A stretch of DNA of 64,000 nt from Sandaracinobacteroides sayramensis (GCF_022014495.1 NZ_JAKLSQ010000007.1:137092-201091), one strand, 5' to 3'. Positions 1 through 8,824 are shown, counted from the first letter of the stretch. The notes: generated by a model from the letters alone, not told the origin. Translations and numbers: made by a program.

Positions 1-46
1 TATAGAATTTACCGTCTCTATGCTACATAGAGGCATTAAATCTCTT

Positions 47-229
47 TTAATTGAATTCGATTAATTTTCTAAAATAATTCCAGATATCTTCTACGCTGTC
101 AAAGGGCATCCAGATCGTTGCTGCTTCGGGACTATCGAAGCCAAGGCACAGCCCTCTTGTCTTGTCGTAACGGATGGTGCTGCTCGAGAACACGACGCCC
201 GTCGAGTCCGATAGGACGCCCGAAGATAG
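47..229 (-). pseudogene. Possible truncated 3' end of an unknown gene
   Basis: On the minus strand an open frame runs from about 229 down to a TAA at 47-49. Its last roughly 45 codons read like real protein, ending in the residues EDIWNYFRKLIEFN. There is no start codon with a ribosome site, and the upstream part overlaps the plus-strand sulfatase remnant, so only the stretch below about 175 is likely to be genuine. The DNA here is clearly poorer in GC than the rest of the window. I do not recognise the family. It may be the broken tail of a gene cut by the event that also damaged the sulfatase copy, or a chance open frame. Confidence 0.3.
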
Positions 230-850
230 TTATCACTTCATGACCGAGATGACCGGCCGGGCGATCGCGTGGATGCACTACGCAAAGTAGCTGGCGCTGA
301 ACAGGTCCTTCTTCCTCTATTTCGCGCCCGGCGCGATGCACACCCTGCAGCATGTCACCAAGGAATGACGCGACAAGTTCAAGGGCAAATACGACATGGG
401 TTGGGAAGCCTATCGCGAGATCGTCTTCGAGAACCAGAAGCCGATGGGAATCATCCCGCTGAAAACCGAATTGACGTCGCGCCATGACTGGGTTCCCGGC
501 TGAGAAAGCCTCAGCGAGCAGCAGAGACCGTCTTTAACGTGCTCTTCGAGAATGAAGCCGGAGAAGTTGGCCGAGATGAAGACGAAGTTCGACGAAGCCG
601 CCGAGAAATACCATGTCTATTCGCTGGACGACCGGCGCGCGGTGTGCTGCCGAAGCCGCCGCCGGGATCCGACCCGGCCCGACGCGCTTCACCTATTTCG
701 CAGGCGCAACCCGCTTGCAGGAGACCGCCGCGCCGAACCGGAAGGCTGTTGCCCACCCTTCACGGTCGGGAACATGGCGTCGATCATCAGCGATTTCGGC
801 TCAAGATTCGCGAGGGCTCCACAGGCTGGGGCCATAGCCTCCCAAAGTCA
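174..850 (+). pseudogene. Decayed type I arylsulfatase remnant
   Basis: One plus-strand frame is similar to the intact arylsulfatase that follows on the other strand. It contains ENTTPVE, a FLYFAPGA-MHT stretch matching FLVYFAPGATHAPHH, and [17 protein letters not shown] matching KGKFDHGWDKVREE. This frame is interrupted by TAG at 288-290, TGA at 366-368 and TGA at 500-502. It then jumps to a C-terminal stretch (MKPEKLAEMKTKFDEAAEKY) whose counterpart in the intact protein lies some 270 residues further on, so a central piece is deleted. A +1 shift near 640-670 is needed to continue into FTYFAGATRL. The N-terminal third with the CxPxR active site is absent. It cannot encode a working enzyme. 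It sits tail-to-tail with the intact gene and is a diverged paralogue rather than a recent copy. Confidence 0.8.
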
Positions 851-972
851 TGGCTGCCTAGCGCCGCGTGTTGAATTCCTGCTTTCCAAACAGGTCCTGC
901 GTTCGCGTGGAAGACTTGCCGAAGGGAATCGGGCACTCAAGCCGGATAGCCGACCCGAGGTCCGCCCCTGGC

Positions 973-3363
973 TCATTGCTTGGACATCGCCAGTTGGAAC
1001 AGGATATTCTTGTCGATCATATGGCTGTGATCATCGTCGCCGATGTCGATCTTCACGATCTTCACGCGGCCGGTGAAGGCGTTATCGCCGACCCGATAGT
1101 CGCTGGTGACCGGTGAGCCCGTATCCTTCCCCACATCGGTGGTTTCATCCAGCGTGAAGTTCACAATGTGCGTCTGCTCCACCCGGCCGGACGCGACCTC
1201 CTTGCCGTCCACATAAAGGGCGATCGCAGCCCCTTTCCCAAGTCCGCCACCATCATATTTGAAGTCGACGCTGACATTATGTTCCCCGGCGGGAATCGGG
1301 GCATCGGCGGCGATGATCGTCTCCGTCACGCCGACATGGTTGTAAGCGTAACGCAGACGCCGGTTCTTCACATAAAGCGCCCAGCCGCCAGGGATGCCGC
1401 CCTGGTTGATGATGACGCCATTCGCGCTGCCTTCGGGCACCTCCAGCAAGGCCGTCACCCGATGCGACTTGTTGAGGACATTGATGACGGAGTTCTCGTT
1501 CAGCCGCCCCATGCCCTCGAAAAAGACCTGGCTGGTGCCATGCACCAATGTCGGCCGCCCGGCGATGTCCGGGTTCAGCCGCTCGGCGTTGCGATCGTCC
1601 AGCGGCAGCACATTGTATTTGGTCGCCTCGAACAGGAACTGGCGCTGCAGTTCCGCCAGCTTCTCAGGCCTTTCCTTCGCGAGATCGCGCGATTGCGTCC
1701 AGTCCGTGTTGCCGTCGTAAAGTTCCCATACATCGTCGTCGAAGGCGGGAGGCTGGCCATAGAAGTCCCACGGCGTGCGGTGCTTGGTCACCGCCGACCA
1801 GCCCTTGTGGTAGATGCCGCGGTTGCCGAACATCTCGAAATATTGCGTTTGATGCTTCTCGGTCGCGCCGGCGTCGTCGAAGCTGTAGACCATGCTGACG
1901 CCGTGGAAACACTGCTGCGTCACTCCATGAACCTGCTTGGGCTCTTTGATGCCGGCGGCTTCCAGGATGGTCGGTGCCACATCCGTCACATGGCAGAACT
2001 GGTGGCGGATGCCGCCCTTGTCCTCGATGCCTTTGGGCCAATGCACGATGGTGCCGTTGCGGGTGCCCCCCCAATGCGACGCAACCTGCTTCGTCCACTG
2101 ATAGGGCGTGTTCAGCGCATGCGCCCAGCCGACTGCATAATGGTTATAAGATTCCGGTCCGCCGAATTTCTCCAGCCGCTCGATCATGAACTCCGGGTCT
2201 TCGGTGGCCCCATTGGGCGCCAGCATTTCGTTGAAAGTGCCCTGAACCGAGCCTTCGGCAGACGCGCCATTGTCGCCGATGATGTAATAGACAAGGGTGT
2301 TTTCCAACTCGCCCAGCTGTTCCAGCGTGTCGATGATCTGGCCGACATGATGGTCGGTATGTTCCAGGAAAGCCGCGTAGATTTCCATCTGCCGTGCCAG
2401 CACGGGTTTCAGCTTGTCGTCCATGTCGTCCCACGCGGGGATTTCGGCCGGGCGCGGGGTCAGCACGGCATCCTGCGGAATCACACCGAGCTTTTTCTGC
2501 CGCTCCAGCGTTTCCTCGCGGACCTTGTCCCAGCCATGGTCGAATTTGCCCTTGTAGCGGTCGATCCAGTTCGGCGGCACATGGTGTGGCGCATGCGTGG
2601 CGCCCGGAGCGAAGTAGACCAGGAACGGACGGTCCGGCGCCAGTGCCCGCTGCTGCTTGATCCAGCCTATGCACTTGTCCGCCAAGTCCTCGGTCAGGTG
2701 ATAGCCGTCCTCCGGCAGACCCCACGGTTCGACAGGCGTCGTGTTCTCGAACAGCGCCGGATAGAATTGGTGCGTTTCCCCGGCGATGAAGCCATAGAAA
2801 TGCTGATAGCCATTGCCGTTGGGCCAGCGGTCGAACGGGCCGATCGGGCTGGTTTCCCAGGCAGGCACTTCATGGCATTTGCCGAAGTGAGCGGTGTTGT
2901 AGCCGTTCATCCGCAGGATGTCGGGATAGGTTGCGCAACTGTTCGGGCGCACACCGGTATATCCTGGTGCCGAGGTGGCAGTTTCGGTGATGGATCCCAT
3001 GCCGACGGCGTGGTGATTCCGGCCGGTCAGCAAAGCCGCACGGGTCGGCGAACACAGGGCCGTGGTGTGGAAGCGGGTGTATTTGAGGCCGGCCGCTGCC
3101 AGTCGTTCCGCCACGGGTGTGTTGCACGGGCCGCCAAAGGCGCTCGCGGCGCCGAAGCCCACATCGTCGATCAGCACCACCAGCACATTGGGAGCGCCTT
3201 TGGGCGGCTTCACCAGTTCCAGCGGCGGGAATTTCGCGTCCGGATCCTTGGCATCATAATATACCGTCCCCGGTCGCGGAATGTCCGGGACGGGGAGGAC
3301 ATCATATCCTCCCTTGTTTGCCGCTGTCGCGTTTATTCCGCCAGTTTTCTGCTTCTTACCCAT
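973..3363 (-). CDS. Type I arylsulfatase
   Basis: This 796-residue protein belongs to the formylglycine-dependent sulfatases, which hydrolyse sulfate esters with a cysteine-derived formylglycine and a divalent metal. The signature CSPTR is at residues 104-108, followed by TGRNHH. The metal-binding LIDDVGFG is near 64-71 and GDNGASAEG lies mid-protein. The usual GKWH motif reads GKCH. The length fits the long arylsulfatase subfamily (about 790 residues) with a C-terminal beta-rich domain. I see no signal peptide, so it is probably cytoplasmic. The ATG is preceded by GGAGGG at a good distance. It is transcribed away from a Crp/Fnr-type regulator gene across a 106-bp gap holding a perfect palindrome, so regulation by that neighbour is likely. 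No formylglycine-generating enzyme gene is in the window. Confidence 0.93.
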   Translation of the reverse strand: MGKKQKTGGINATAANKGGYDVLPVPDIPRPGTVYYDAKDPDAKFPPLELVKPPKGAPNVLVVLIDDVGFGAASAFGGPCNTPVAERLAAAGLKYTRFHTTALCSPTRAALLTGRNHHAVGMGSITETATSAPGYTGVRPNSCATYPDILRMNGYNTAHFGKCHEVPAWETSPIGPFDRWPNGNGYQHFYGFIAGETHQFYPALFENTTPVEPWGLPEDGYHLTEDLADKCIGWIKQQRALAPDRPFLVYFAPGATHAPHHVPPNWIDRYKGKFDHGWDKVREETLERQKKLGVIPQDAVLTPRPAEIPAWDDMDDKLKPVLARQMEIYAAFLEHTDHHVGQIIDTLEQLGELENTLVYYIIGDNGASAEGSVQGTFNEMLAPNGATEDPEFMIERLEKFGGPESYNHYAVGWAHALNTPYQWTKQVASHWGGTRNGTIVHWPKGIEDKGGIRHQFCHVTDVAPTILEAAGIKEPKQVHGVTQQCFHGVSMVYSFDDAGATEKHQTQYFEMFGNRGIYHKGWSAVTKHRTPWDFYGQPPAFDDDVWELYDGNTDWTQSRDLAKERPEKLAELQRQFLFEATKYNVLPLDDRNAERLNPDIAGRPTLVHGTSQVFFEGMGRLNENSVINVLNKSHRVTALLEVPEGSANGVIINQGGIPGGWALYVKNRRLRYAYNHVGVTETIIAADAPIPAGEHNVSVDFKYDGGGLGKGAAIALYVDGKEVASGRVEQTHIVNFTLDETTDVGKDTGSPVTSDYRVGDNAFTGRVKIVKIDIGDDDHSHMIDKNILFQLAMSKQ

Positions 3364-3440
3364 CTAACCCTCCAACGCCATCGGGAATGATCGGCAAGGT
3401 TGCGCCCGCGAAGAGCGAAGCCCTTTGCCCCTTTGATTTT

Positions 3441-3454
3441 CCATATCGATATGG
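3441..3454. promoter_or_regulatory. Perfect 14-bp palindrome in the sulfatase/regulator intergenic region
   Basis: The sequence CCATATCGATATGG is fully self-complementary. It lies between the divergent arylsulfatase (start 3363) and Crp/Fnr-type regulator (start 3470 or 3494). A symmetric site in such a gap is what a dimeric regulator would bind. It does not resemble the classical Crp (TGTGA-N6-TCACA) or Fnr (TTGAT-N4-ATCAA) sites. That it is an operator is inference. Confidence 0.5.
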
Positions 3455-3469
3455 GAGAGTTAGGTTTGT

Positions 3470-4183
3470 TTGAGTCCGAACAAACTGGGGATCATGAATA
3501 AAACCACCTTCGAAGAGGCGGCGAGGCTGCTTTGCGAAACCGGCTGGCTGGCTTCCAGAACCGCGGTGTTCCGGAAGGAATTGTTGAAGCATGCAGCTCT
3601 GAAACGATTTACCCCCGGCCAGGTGATATTCCGCCATGGGGAGGAAGGTGGGGGAATCTACGGCCTCGTTTGCGGCACCCTCACCTTTAATTCCGCGCCA
3701 CCCAACACGATTCCGCGCCTTGTCCATTTCGGAGCGCCAGGCATCTGGGCGGGCGAAGGCTGTTTCATCACGGGCGAGCCCAGGCGCGGTGAGATGCGTT
3801 CGCTCGGCGGGGCATGGATGATGCATGTGCCGCTGCATTCCATGAGGCACATGGCTGCCAGTGATCCCCGGATGATTCAGGACTTCGCCGCAATCAGCTT
3901 CACCATCATGGATACGCTGATTCGGATCGTCCACGACCTGCAGATGCGTTCGGCATCCCGGCGCATAGCCGCGGTGCTGGAACGCTCGGCCTGGCTGACG
4001 GGCCGTGCCATCCCATTATCCCAAAGCGATCTGGCCGTCATGTCCAACACATCCCGGGCGCAGGTCAATTCCGCGATCCGCGACTTCGAGGACAAGGGCT
4101 GGGTCGAGCATTCCTATCGGTCGGTAACGGTCACCGATATCGAGAGTCTGCGCAGCTATGTCTCGGGAGAGGATCTGGAATAG
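3470..4183 (+). CDS. Crp/Fnr-family transcriptional regulator
   Basis: The protein has an N-terminal cyclic-nucleotide-binding-type beta-roll (KRFTPGQVIFRHGEEGGGIYGLVCG at about 45-70 of the longer form) and a C-terminal winged helix-turn-helix (LSQSDLAVMSNTSRAQVNSAIRDFEDKGWVE). The effector pocket is not a canonical cAMP site, and there is no N-terminal Fnr cysteine cluster, so the signal it senses is unknown. The frame opens with TTG at 3470, which has GGGAGAG ten bases upstream. An ATG at 3494 with GGGG three bases upstream is an equally possible start. The position next to, and divergent from, the arylsulfatase suggests it controls that gene and perhaps itself. The 14-bp palindrome lies just upstream of its ribosome site. 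Confidence 0.85.
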   Translation: MSPNKLGIMNKTTFEEAARLLCETGWLASRTAVFRKELLKHAALKRFTPGQVIFRHGEEGGGIYGLVCGTLTFNSAPPNTIPRLVHFGAPGIWAGEGCFITGEPRRGEMRSLGGAWMMHVPLHSMRHMAASDPRMIQDFAAISFTIMDTLIRIVHDLQMRSASRRIAAVLERSAWLTGRAIPLSQSDLAVMSNTSRAQVNSAIRDFEDKGWVEHSYRSVTVTDIESLRSYVSGEDLE

Positions 4184-4266
4184 CGGCCAAGCTCTGCCCT
4201 GGCCAATTGCGAATGCGCCAGCCGCCGGTTTCCGACCCGGATCGATATCTTGGGAGAGCAGACTGA

Positions 4267-4340
4267 TGGAGCGGGTGAAGGGAATCGAACCCTCGTCGTA
4301 AGCTTGGGAAGCTTCTGCTCTACCATTGAGCTACACCCGC
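4267..4340 (-). tRNA. tRNA-Gly (anticodon CCC)
   Basis: The minus strand folds into a full cloverleaf. The acceptor stem is GCGGGTG/CACCCGC, the D-arm GCTC-AATGGTA-GAGC, the anticodon loop TTCCCAA giving CCC, and the T-arm AGGGTTCGATTCCCT. An encoded CCA follows the discriminator T. The anticodon arm closely matches the glycine CCC tRNA of enterobacteria. It reads glycine GGG codons. Confidence 0.95.
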
Positions 4341-4511
4341 GCGCCTGTCTCCTGCGACTAGCCTCGAGAGGCCGTTTTGGTCAACCGGGGACGGCTGCGA
4401 CTAGCAGCCTTGCAGGCCGGCAGATGCAATCAAGCTGTGGACAACCTGCCCAGGCGACTTGCTTTCTACCAGATATGGTATCTATGCTCTTGCCAAGGAC
4501 AAGAGTTTGCG

Positions 4512-7439
4512 ATGGACGAAGGCTGGCGGCTGCAACAGATAACCGGAGCCCTGCGGAAAGCATCCCATGACGAGCCGCTACCCAATGCGCCCGACGGGAG
4601 GAGCGCTGATCTGATGAATCAATCGGCGATCGGGTTCGAAGCCAGGCGGCGCTGGCTTCTATGGGCGCTGGCGATCGTCTGCCTCGTCTGGCTGGCGCTG
4701 GCAGTGGTCGCCAACTTCCCGTTCTTCCTGCCGATTTCGGCCGATGAGGCGGCCTTCACGGCCAGCCTGTCGCGACTGCTTCCGCCCGTGATGGTGCTGT
4801 TACTGGTCCTCGCTTTCCTGCGGATCGGTCGCCGCCCGCTGGACATCGAGGAGATGGAGGCGCGGGTGGGCGCCGCCAGCAACGCCGCGTTCGACCTCGA
4901 AAGCCAGCTCGGGCGCATCCAGGCGACGCTCGGCGCCTGCGCGTCCGAGGTGGAGCGCATGCGCCTCGCCGCCGCGCCCACCGGCGATGGGCTTGCCGCC
5001 ACCGCGCAGACGCTGGAAGTGGCCGCCGGCAACATGGCGCTTTCCTCGGACGACATGGGGAAGGCGGCGGCCCGGCTTCTCGACCTGGTGCCAGGGCTTT
5101 CGGCGCAGGCGACCGAAGCCGAGGCCGCGCTGCGGATCGCCGGCAGCGAGGCCCGGCGGCAACTGGAAACGGTGGAGGCCTCCCTTTCGCAAGTGGCCGC
5201 GCACAGCCGCGACGCCGGGCGCGAGGCGGAGTCGATGATCGCCTCCATGCAGTCGCTCATCGCCCAGATCGACCAGAGTTCGTCCGAAACCACCAAGACC
5301 ATCGCCAATCGCGCCTACACGCTGGACGCCGCCGTCACCGGTGTGCTCGACCGGTCGGCGGAGGCGTTCAAGTCGATCGGCGACACATTGCAGGAACAGG
5401 CCCGGCGCGTGGAGCAGATGGTGGCGACCGCGCGCAACGAGCTCGACGCCTTCGGCAGCGACGGCACCCGCGTCGTCAGCCAGAGACTGGATGTGCTCCT
5501 GGGCGCCGCCAACCAGTTGAAGCAGCAGTTTCTGGAACATCAGGCGCTGACCGGGCAGTTGAACGAAGCGGCGACGCAAAGCCTCGCCGCCATCGAAGGC
5601 CGGATCGACGATCTGCGCCGGCACCAGGGCGAGGCCACGCAGGCGCTGGTCGCCGACACCGATGGAGCGATTTCCGCCATCGAAGGCCAGTTCGGGGCGT
5701 TCCGCGAGCGGCATCTGGAAGCGACGCGCAACCTCGTGGCGCAAGCGGACAGCGGCATTGCCGGCCTCGAAGGCCGGCTGGGGCAGTTGCGCGAGCGGCA
5801 GGTGCAGGCGGCCGAGGCGCTGATGGCCGATGCGGACGGCAACGCCGCCGCCTTCGAAGCACGGCTGGTGGAGCTGGCCGAACGGCAGCGGTTGGCGGAA
5901 TCCGAGCAGCGCGAGCGGCTGGCTTCGGCGCTGACGGCGCTGGAAGCGCAGGTGGCGGCGATCGGCGCGCGCCAGCAGGAGGCGGCCGGCCGCCTGCAAC
6001 AGACACTGGCCGAGGTGATTTCCGGCGTGGAGCAGCGGCTGGAAGCGCTGAAGGGCCGGCAGCAAGCCTTGGGCGCCGAGCTGGAAGCCGGGGCGCAGGC
6101 CGTTGCCTCCGGCGTAGAGCAAAGGCTGGAAGGGCTGGCTGCCCGGCAGACGGAGGTGCGCGCGCGGCTGGAAGCGGATGCGGCCGAAGGCATAGAGGCG
6201 GTGGAAACCCGGCTGGCGGGCCTGCGCGCGCGGCAGCAGGAACTGGCGCAGGCGATGCAGGCCGATGCCGCCGAGGGGATCGCAAAGGTCGAGGCGCGCT
6301 TCGCGGCGCTGGGCGCCAGCGGCGCGGACAGCCTGCGCGAGGCGGGCGAGTTGATCGCGCGGGCGCTTTCCGAATTGGACGGGCTCGGCGAAGCTCTTTC
6401 CGCGCGGCAGGAGCTGACGCAGGGTTTGAAGGGCCGGATCGACGCTCTGGCGCCGGCCTTCGAGGATTTCGCCGGCGGCGCGCAGGCCCGCATCCCCGAA
6501 CTGGCGCGCGGGCTCGACCATCTGTCGGACCGGGGCCGCAATGTCGCCGAGCAGTTGGACGCGCTGGCCGGGCGGATCGAATCGCAGGTGGAGTTGCTGC
6601 GCGACAGCGCCGCCGCCTTCGAGCGCGACCATGCCGCCGTCGCCAACCTCGCCCAGTCGCTTGCGGGCGAGTTCGACACCGCGCGGGCCGTGGTCGGCGA
6701 AATCCACAGCAGCACGGAGCAGACGGCGATCACCGCCGCCGCGCGCATGGTGGAAAATGTGATGCAGGTGCGCCAAGCGGTGAATTCCACCTCCGCGGAA
6801 ATCCGCGAGCTGCTGAATTCGGTGGTGGCGGAAGCCGAGCAGTCGCTGGACATCTTCGCCTCCACCAAGGCGGAAGCGGCCTTTGGTGCCCCCATCCGCC
6901 TGCAGATCGCGGCGCTGGAGGATGCCTCGGTGAAGGCCGCCGACGCCGCCGGCGCCGCTTCCGAGCGGCTGAGCGGACGGCTGGTCGATCTGATGCGCAC
7001 CATCGCCGAAACCGAAGCGCGGATCGACGAAGTCGACACCCGCATGGAGGTGCGCGCCCGCGACACGCTGGCCGCCCGCTCGCTGCGGCTGGTGGACAGC
7101 TTGCAGGCCGTGTCGGTGGATGTCGCGCGCCTGCTGGCGGTGGATGTGGGCGACAGCGCCTGGGCGCGTTACCTGAAGGGCGACCGCAGCCTGTTCGCCC
7201 GCGCGACGGTGCGGCTGGCCGACAAGGAAACGGCGCGCCGGATTTCGCGCCACTACAACCATGACAGCGAATTCCAGGCCGAAGCCGCCCGCTATCTCGA
7301 CCAGTTCGAGGAGCTGATCCGCCGCGTGCTGAAGGACCCGGACGGCGAGGCCTTCGCGCTGGTGCTGCTGTCGTCCGACATCGGCAAGCTGTATGTGATC
7401 ATCTCGGAGGCGATCGGCCGCCCCATCGCCCGGCGCTGA
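4512..7439 (+). CDS. Membrane-anchored coiled-coil repeat protein, function unknown
   Basis: I do not recognise a named family. An N-terminal pair of membrane segments (RRRWLLWALAIVCLVWLALA and LPPVMVLLLVLAFL) is followed by about 850 residues of Ala/Glu/Arg/Gln-rich sequence with strong coiled-coil character. The middle holds eight tandem units of exactly 29 residues (bases 5589-6284). The last 150 residues are less repetitive and may be a small folded domain. The start is uncertain. ATG 4512 has AAGGAC upstream, while ATG 4614 has a better GGGAGGAG and begins just before the first membrane segment. The overall plan (two helices, long rod) resembles chemoreceptor-like or cell-envelope scaffold proteins, but there is no chemotaxis signalling hairpin motif that I can see. 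It converges on the tad operon, with 18 bp between the stops. Confidence 0.75.
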   Translation: MDEGWRLQQITGALRKASHDEPLPNAPDGRSADLMNQSAIGFEARRRWLLWALAIVCLVWLALAVVANFPFFLPISADEAAFTASLSRLLPPVMVLLLVLAFLRIGRRPLDIEEMEARVGAASNAAFDLESQLGRIQATLGACASEVERMRLAAAPTGDGLAATAQTLEVAAGNMALSSDDMGKAAARLLDLVPGLSAQATEAEAALRIAGSEARRQLETVEASLSQVAAHSRDAGREAESMIASMQSLIAQIDQSSSETTKTIANRAYTLDAAVTGVLDRSAEAFKSIGDTLQEQARRVEQMVATARNELDAFGSDGTRVVSQRLDVLLGAANQLKQQFLEHQALTGQLNEAATQSLAAIEGRIDDLRRHQGEATQALVADTDGAISAIEGQFGAFRERHLEATRNLVAQADSGIAGLEGRLGQLRERQVQAAEALMADADGNAAAFEARLVELAERQRLAESEQRERLASALTALEAQVAAIGARQQEAAGRLQQTLAEVISGVEQRLEALKGRQQALGAELEAGAQAVASGVEQRLEGLAARQTEVRARLEADAAEGIEAVETRLAGLRARQQELAQAMQADAAEGIAKVEARFAALGASGADSLREAGELIARALSELDGLGEALSARQELTQGLKGRIDALAPAFEDFAGGAQARIPELARGLDHLSDRGRNVAEQLDALAGRIESQVELLRDSAAAFERDHAAVANLAQSLAGEFDTARAVVGEIHSSTEQTAITAAARMVENVMQVRQAVNSTSAEIRELLNSVVAEAEQSLDIFASTKAEAAFGAPIRLQIAALEDASVKAADAAGAASERLSGRLVDLMRTIAETEARIDEVDTRMEVRARDTLAARSLRLVDSLQAVSVDVARLLAVDVGDSAWARYLKGDRSLFARATVRLADKETARRISRHYNHDSEFQAEAARYLDQFEELIRRVLKDPDGEAFALVLLSSDIGKLYVIISEAIGRPIARR
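5589..6284 (+). repeat. Eight tandem 87-bp units encoding 29-residue repeats
   Basis: Within the coiled-coil gene, eight consecutive 29-residue units begin AIEGRID, AIEGQFG, GLEGRLG, AFEARLV, ALEAQVA, GVEQRLE, GVEQRLE and AVETRLA. Each carries a central R-x-x-Q/H position near residues 10-13 and an acidic/Ala second half. A ninth, degenerate unit (KVEARFAALG) starts at 6285. The units are diverged at DNA level, so this is an old array rather than an unstable microsatellite. Confidence 0.85.
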
Positions 7440-7457
7440 CAGGCTTTACACTGGCCT

Positions 7458-7943
7458 TTACAGCGGCCAGGTTCGCCAGGCCCACCAGAATATTCCGCCG
7501 GCAATCGCAATGGCATAGGGCAATGGCGCGCCTTCGCGCAGCGGCCCGGGCATGCTGTCGGCCGGGGCCCCCGCGCGTTTCGCGACCGCCCGCCCGGCCA
7601 GCAGGAGGATCGCCAGCACGCCGCCCGCCAGCATGACCCCCGCCAGCAGCATCGGCAGGCCCTTCAGCGTCGTCCAGGCGGCCGAGGCCACCAGCAGCTT
7701 CACGTCTCCGCCGCCCATCCAGCCGATCGCGAACAGGCCGGCGCCGATCCCGAACATCAGCAACAGGCTGGCGCCATGCCACAGCCACGGAAAGCCCGGC
7801 TGCGTCAGGCCATAGGCGACGGCCAGCGCCAATATGGCGATGGAAAGGCTGTCCGGGATTTCAAAGCGGCGGATGTCGCACAGTGCGGCGATCAGCAGCA
7901 TCAGTCCGGCCAGGCCGGCGAACAGAAGCGGGAGCCATTGCAT
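7458..7943 (-). CDS. cpaA: Prepilin peptidase CpaA/TadV
   Basis: This is a 161-residue polytopic membrane aspartic protease of the TadV/CpaA type, which cleaves the leader from Flp pilin and pseudopilins. The two catalytic aspartates are visible: D23 in ALCDIRR and D80 in the GGGD motif followed by VKLL. It lacks the N-terminal methyltransferase region of PilD-type enzymes, as is normal for TadV. It is the last gene of the minus-strand tad operon, eight bases after a TPR gene, and converges with the coiled-coil gene. Flp pilin, encoded at 17484-17669, is its expected substrate. Confidence 0.92.
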   Translation of the reverse strand: MQWLPLLFAGLAGLMLLIAALCDIRRFEIPDSLSIAILALAVAYGLTQPGFPWLWHGASLLLMFGIGAGLFAIGWMGGGDVKLLVASAAWTTLKGLPMLLAGVMLAGGVLAILLLAGRAVAKRAGAPADSMPGPLREGAPLPYAIAIAGGIFWWAWRTWPL

Positions 7944-7951
7944 CGAAGTTC

Positions 7952-8824
7952 CTAGGGGTTGTGCGCGCTCTGCCCGCCGGCAAGCTGCTTCAGATAGGCG
8001 AGGTTGGCCGCCGCCGCGCTTTGATACTGTGGGTCCAGTTCCAGCGCCCGGCTGAAATAGCTTTCGGCCAGCTTCAGGTCGCCGCGCAGCATGGCGGCGT
8101 AGCCCACCGTGTTCAGATCGCGGCCAAGCTGCGCGCGGCTGCTGCCGGCGAAGGCCTCGGTGTAGCGGCCTTGCAGCCCGCGCGCGAGGCGCAGGTTCGT
8201 CTCGGCGATTTCCAGCCCGGGCCGCAGTTCCAGCGCCTTCAGGAAATCCGCCTCCGCCTCGGTGGTGCGCTGTTGCAGCAGGCGAGAATAGCCGCGATTG
8301 TTGAAGGCGTTGGCGTCGTTCGGGGCGGCGGCGATCGCCTTGCCATAGGCGGCGTCCGCAGCCTTCCAGTCCTGGCGCTGGTCGGCCAGCACCGCGAGCG
8401 TCGTCCAGGCGCGCGCCAGAGCGGGGTCCAACGCCACCGCGGTTTTCAGCAGTTCCCCGGCCACTTCCACCTGGCCATCGCGCAGAGTGGCGACCGCGCG
8501 CCCGGTCTTGGCGCGGGCGGCGAGCGCCGGCTCGGCTTCCAGCGTGCGGAACAGCATGTCGGCCTCGTTGCGCAGACCGGAGGCCAGCAACAGTTCCGCT
8601 TCCCTGAGGCGCAGTTCCGGGCTGTTGCCGCGCGCCTGCGCGCGGGTGAGCAGATCCGCCGCCGACTTCAGCCGTCCGTCCGCAAGTGCCTTGTCGATGA
8701 ATTCCAGCGTCAGCGTTTCGCCATCCGGGAAAACCTCCGGCGCCGGCTGCGCGTGGAGGACCGCAGCGCCTGCCGACAGGGCAAGAACGAGCGCGAGCCC
8801 CATCCTGCGTCCTGCGCCGATCAC
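7952..8824 (-). CDS. Secreted TPR-repeat protein of the tad locus
   Basis: The protein has about 290 residues with an N-terminal signal-like segment (RRMGLALVLALSAGAAVLHA) and then tetratricopeptide-type helices, including ALARAWTTLAVLADQRQDWK, NAFNNRGYSRLLQQ and LDPQYQSAAAANLAYLK. I chose the GTG at 8824 because it overlaps the upstream stop as GTGA, suggesting translational coupling, and supplies the positive N-terminus of the signal peptide. ATG 8803 is the alternative. TPR proteins (TadD) are regular members of tad loci, where they help assemble or localise the secretin. The TadD-like role is inferred from context and domain. Confidence 0.8.
   Translation of the reverse strand: MIGAGRRMGLALVLALSAGAAVLHAQPAPEVFPDGETLTLEFIDKALADGRLKSAADLLTRAQARGNSPELRLREAELLLASGLRNEADMLFRTLEAEPALAARAKTGRAVATLRDGQVEVAGELLKTAVALDPALARAWTTLAVLADQRQDWKAADAAYGKAIAAAPNDANAFNNRGYSRLLQQRTTEAEADFLKALELRPGLEIAETNLRLARGLQGRYTEAFAGSSRAQLGRDLNTVGYAAMLRGDLKLAESYFSRALELDPQYQSAAAANLAYLKQLAGGQSAHNP

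Noticed and set aside
1168-3390. Long open frame antisense to the arylsulfatase
   Set aside because: It is a typical GC-rich shadow frame rich in Arg/His/Gly with no domain, opposite a gene with clear active-site motifs.
5589-6284. CRISPR-like array
   Set aside because: The periodic 87-bp units are coding repeats with no constant repeat and unique spacer pattern. No CRISPR array or cas gene was seen anywhere in the window.
4800-7262. 820-codon frame antisense to the coiled-coil gene
   Set aside because: The Gly/Arg/Leu/Gln-rich product is explained by the repetitive codons of the real gene on the other strand.
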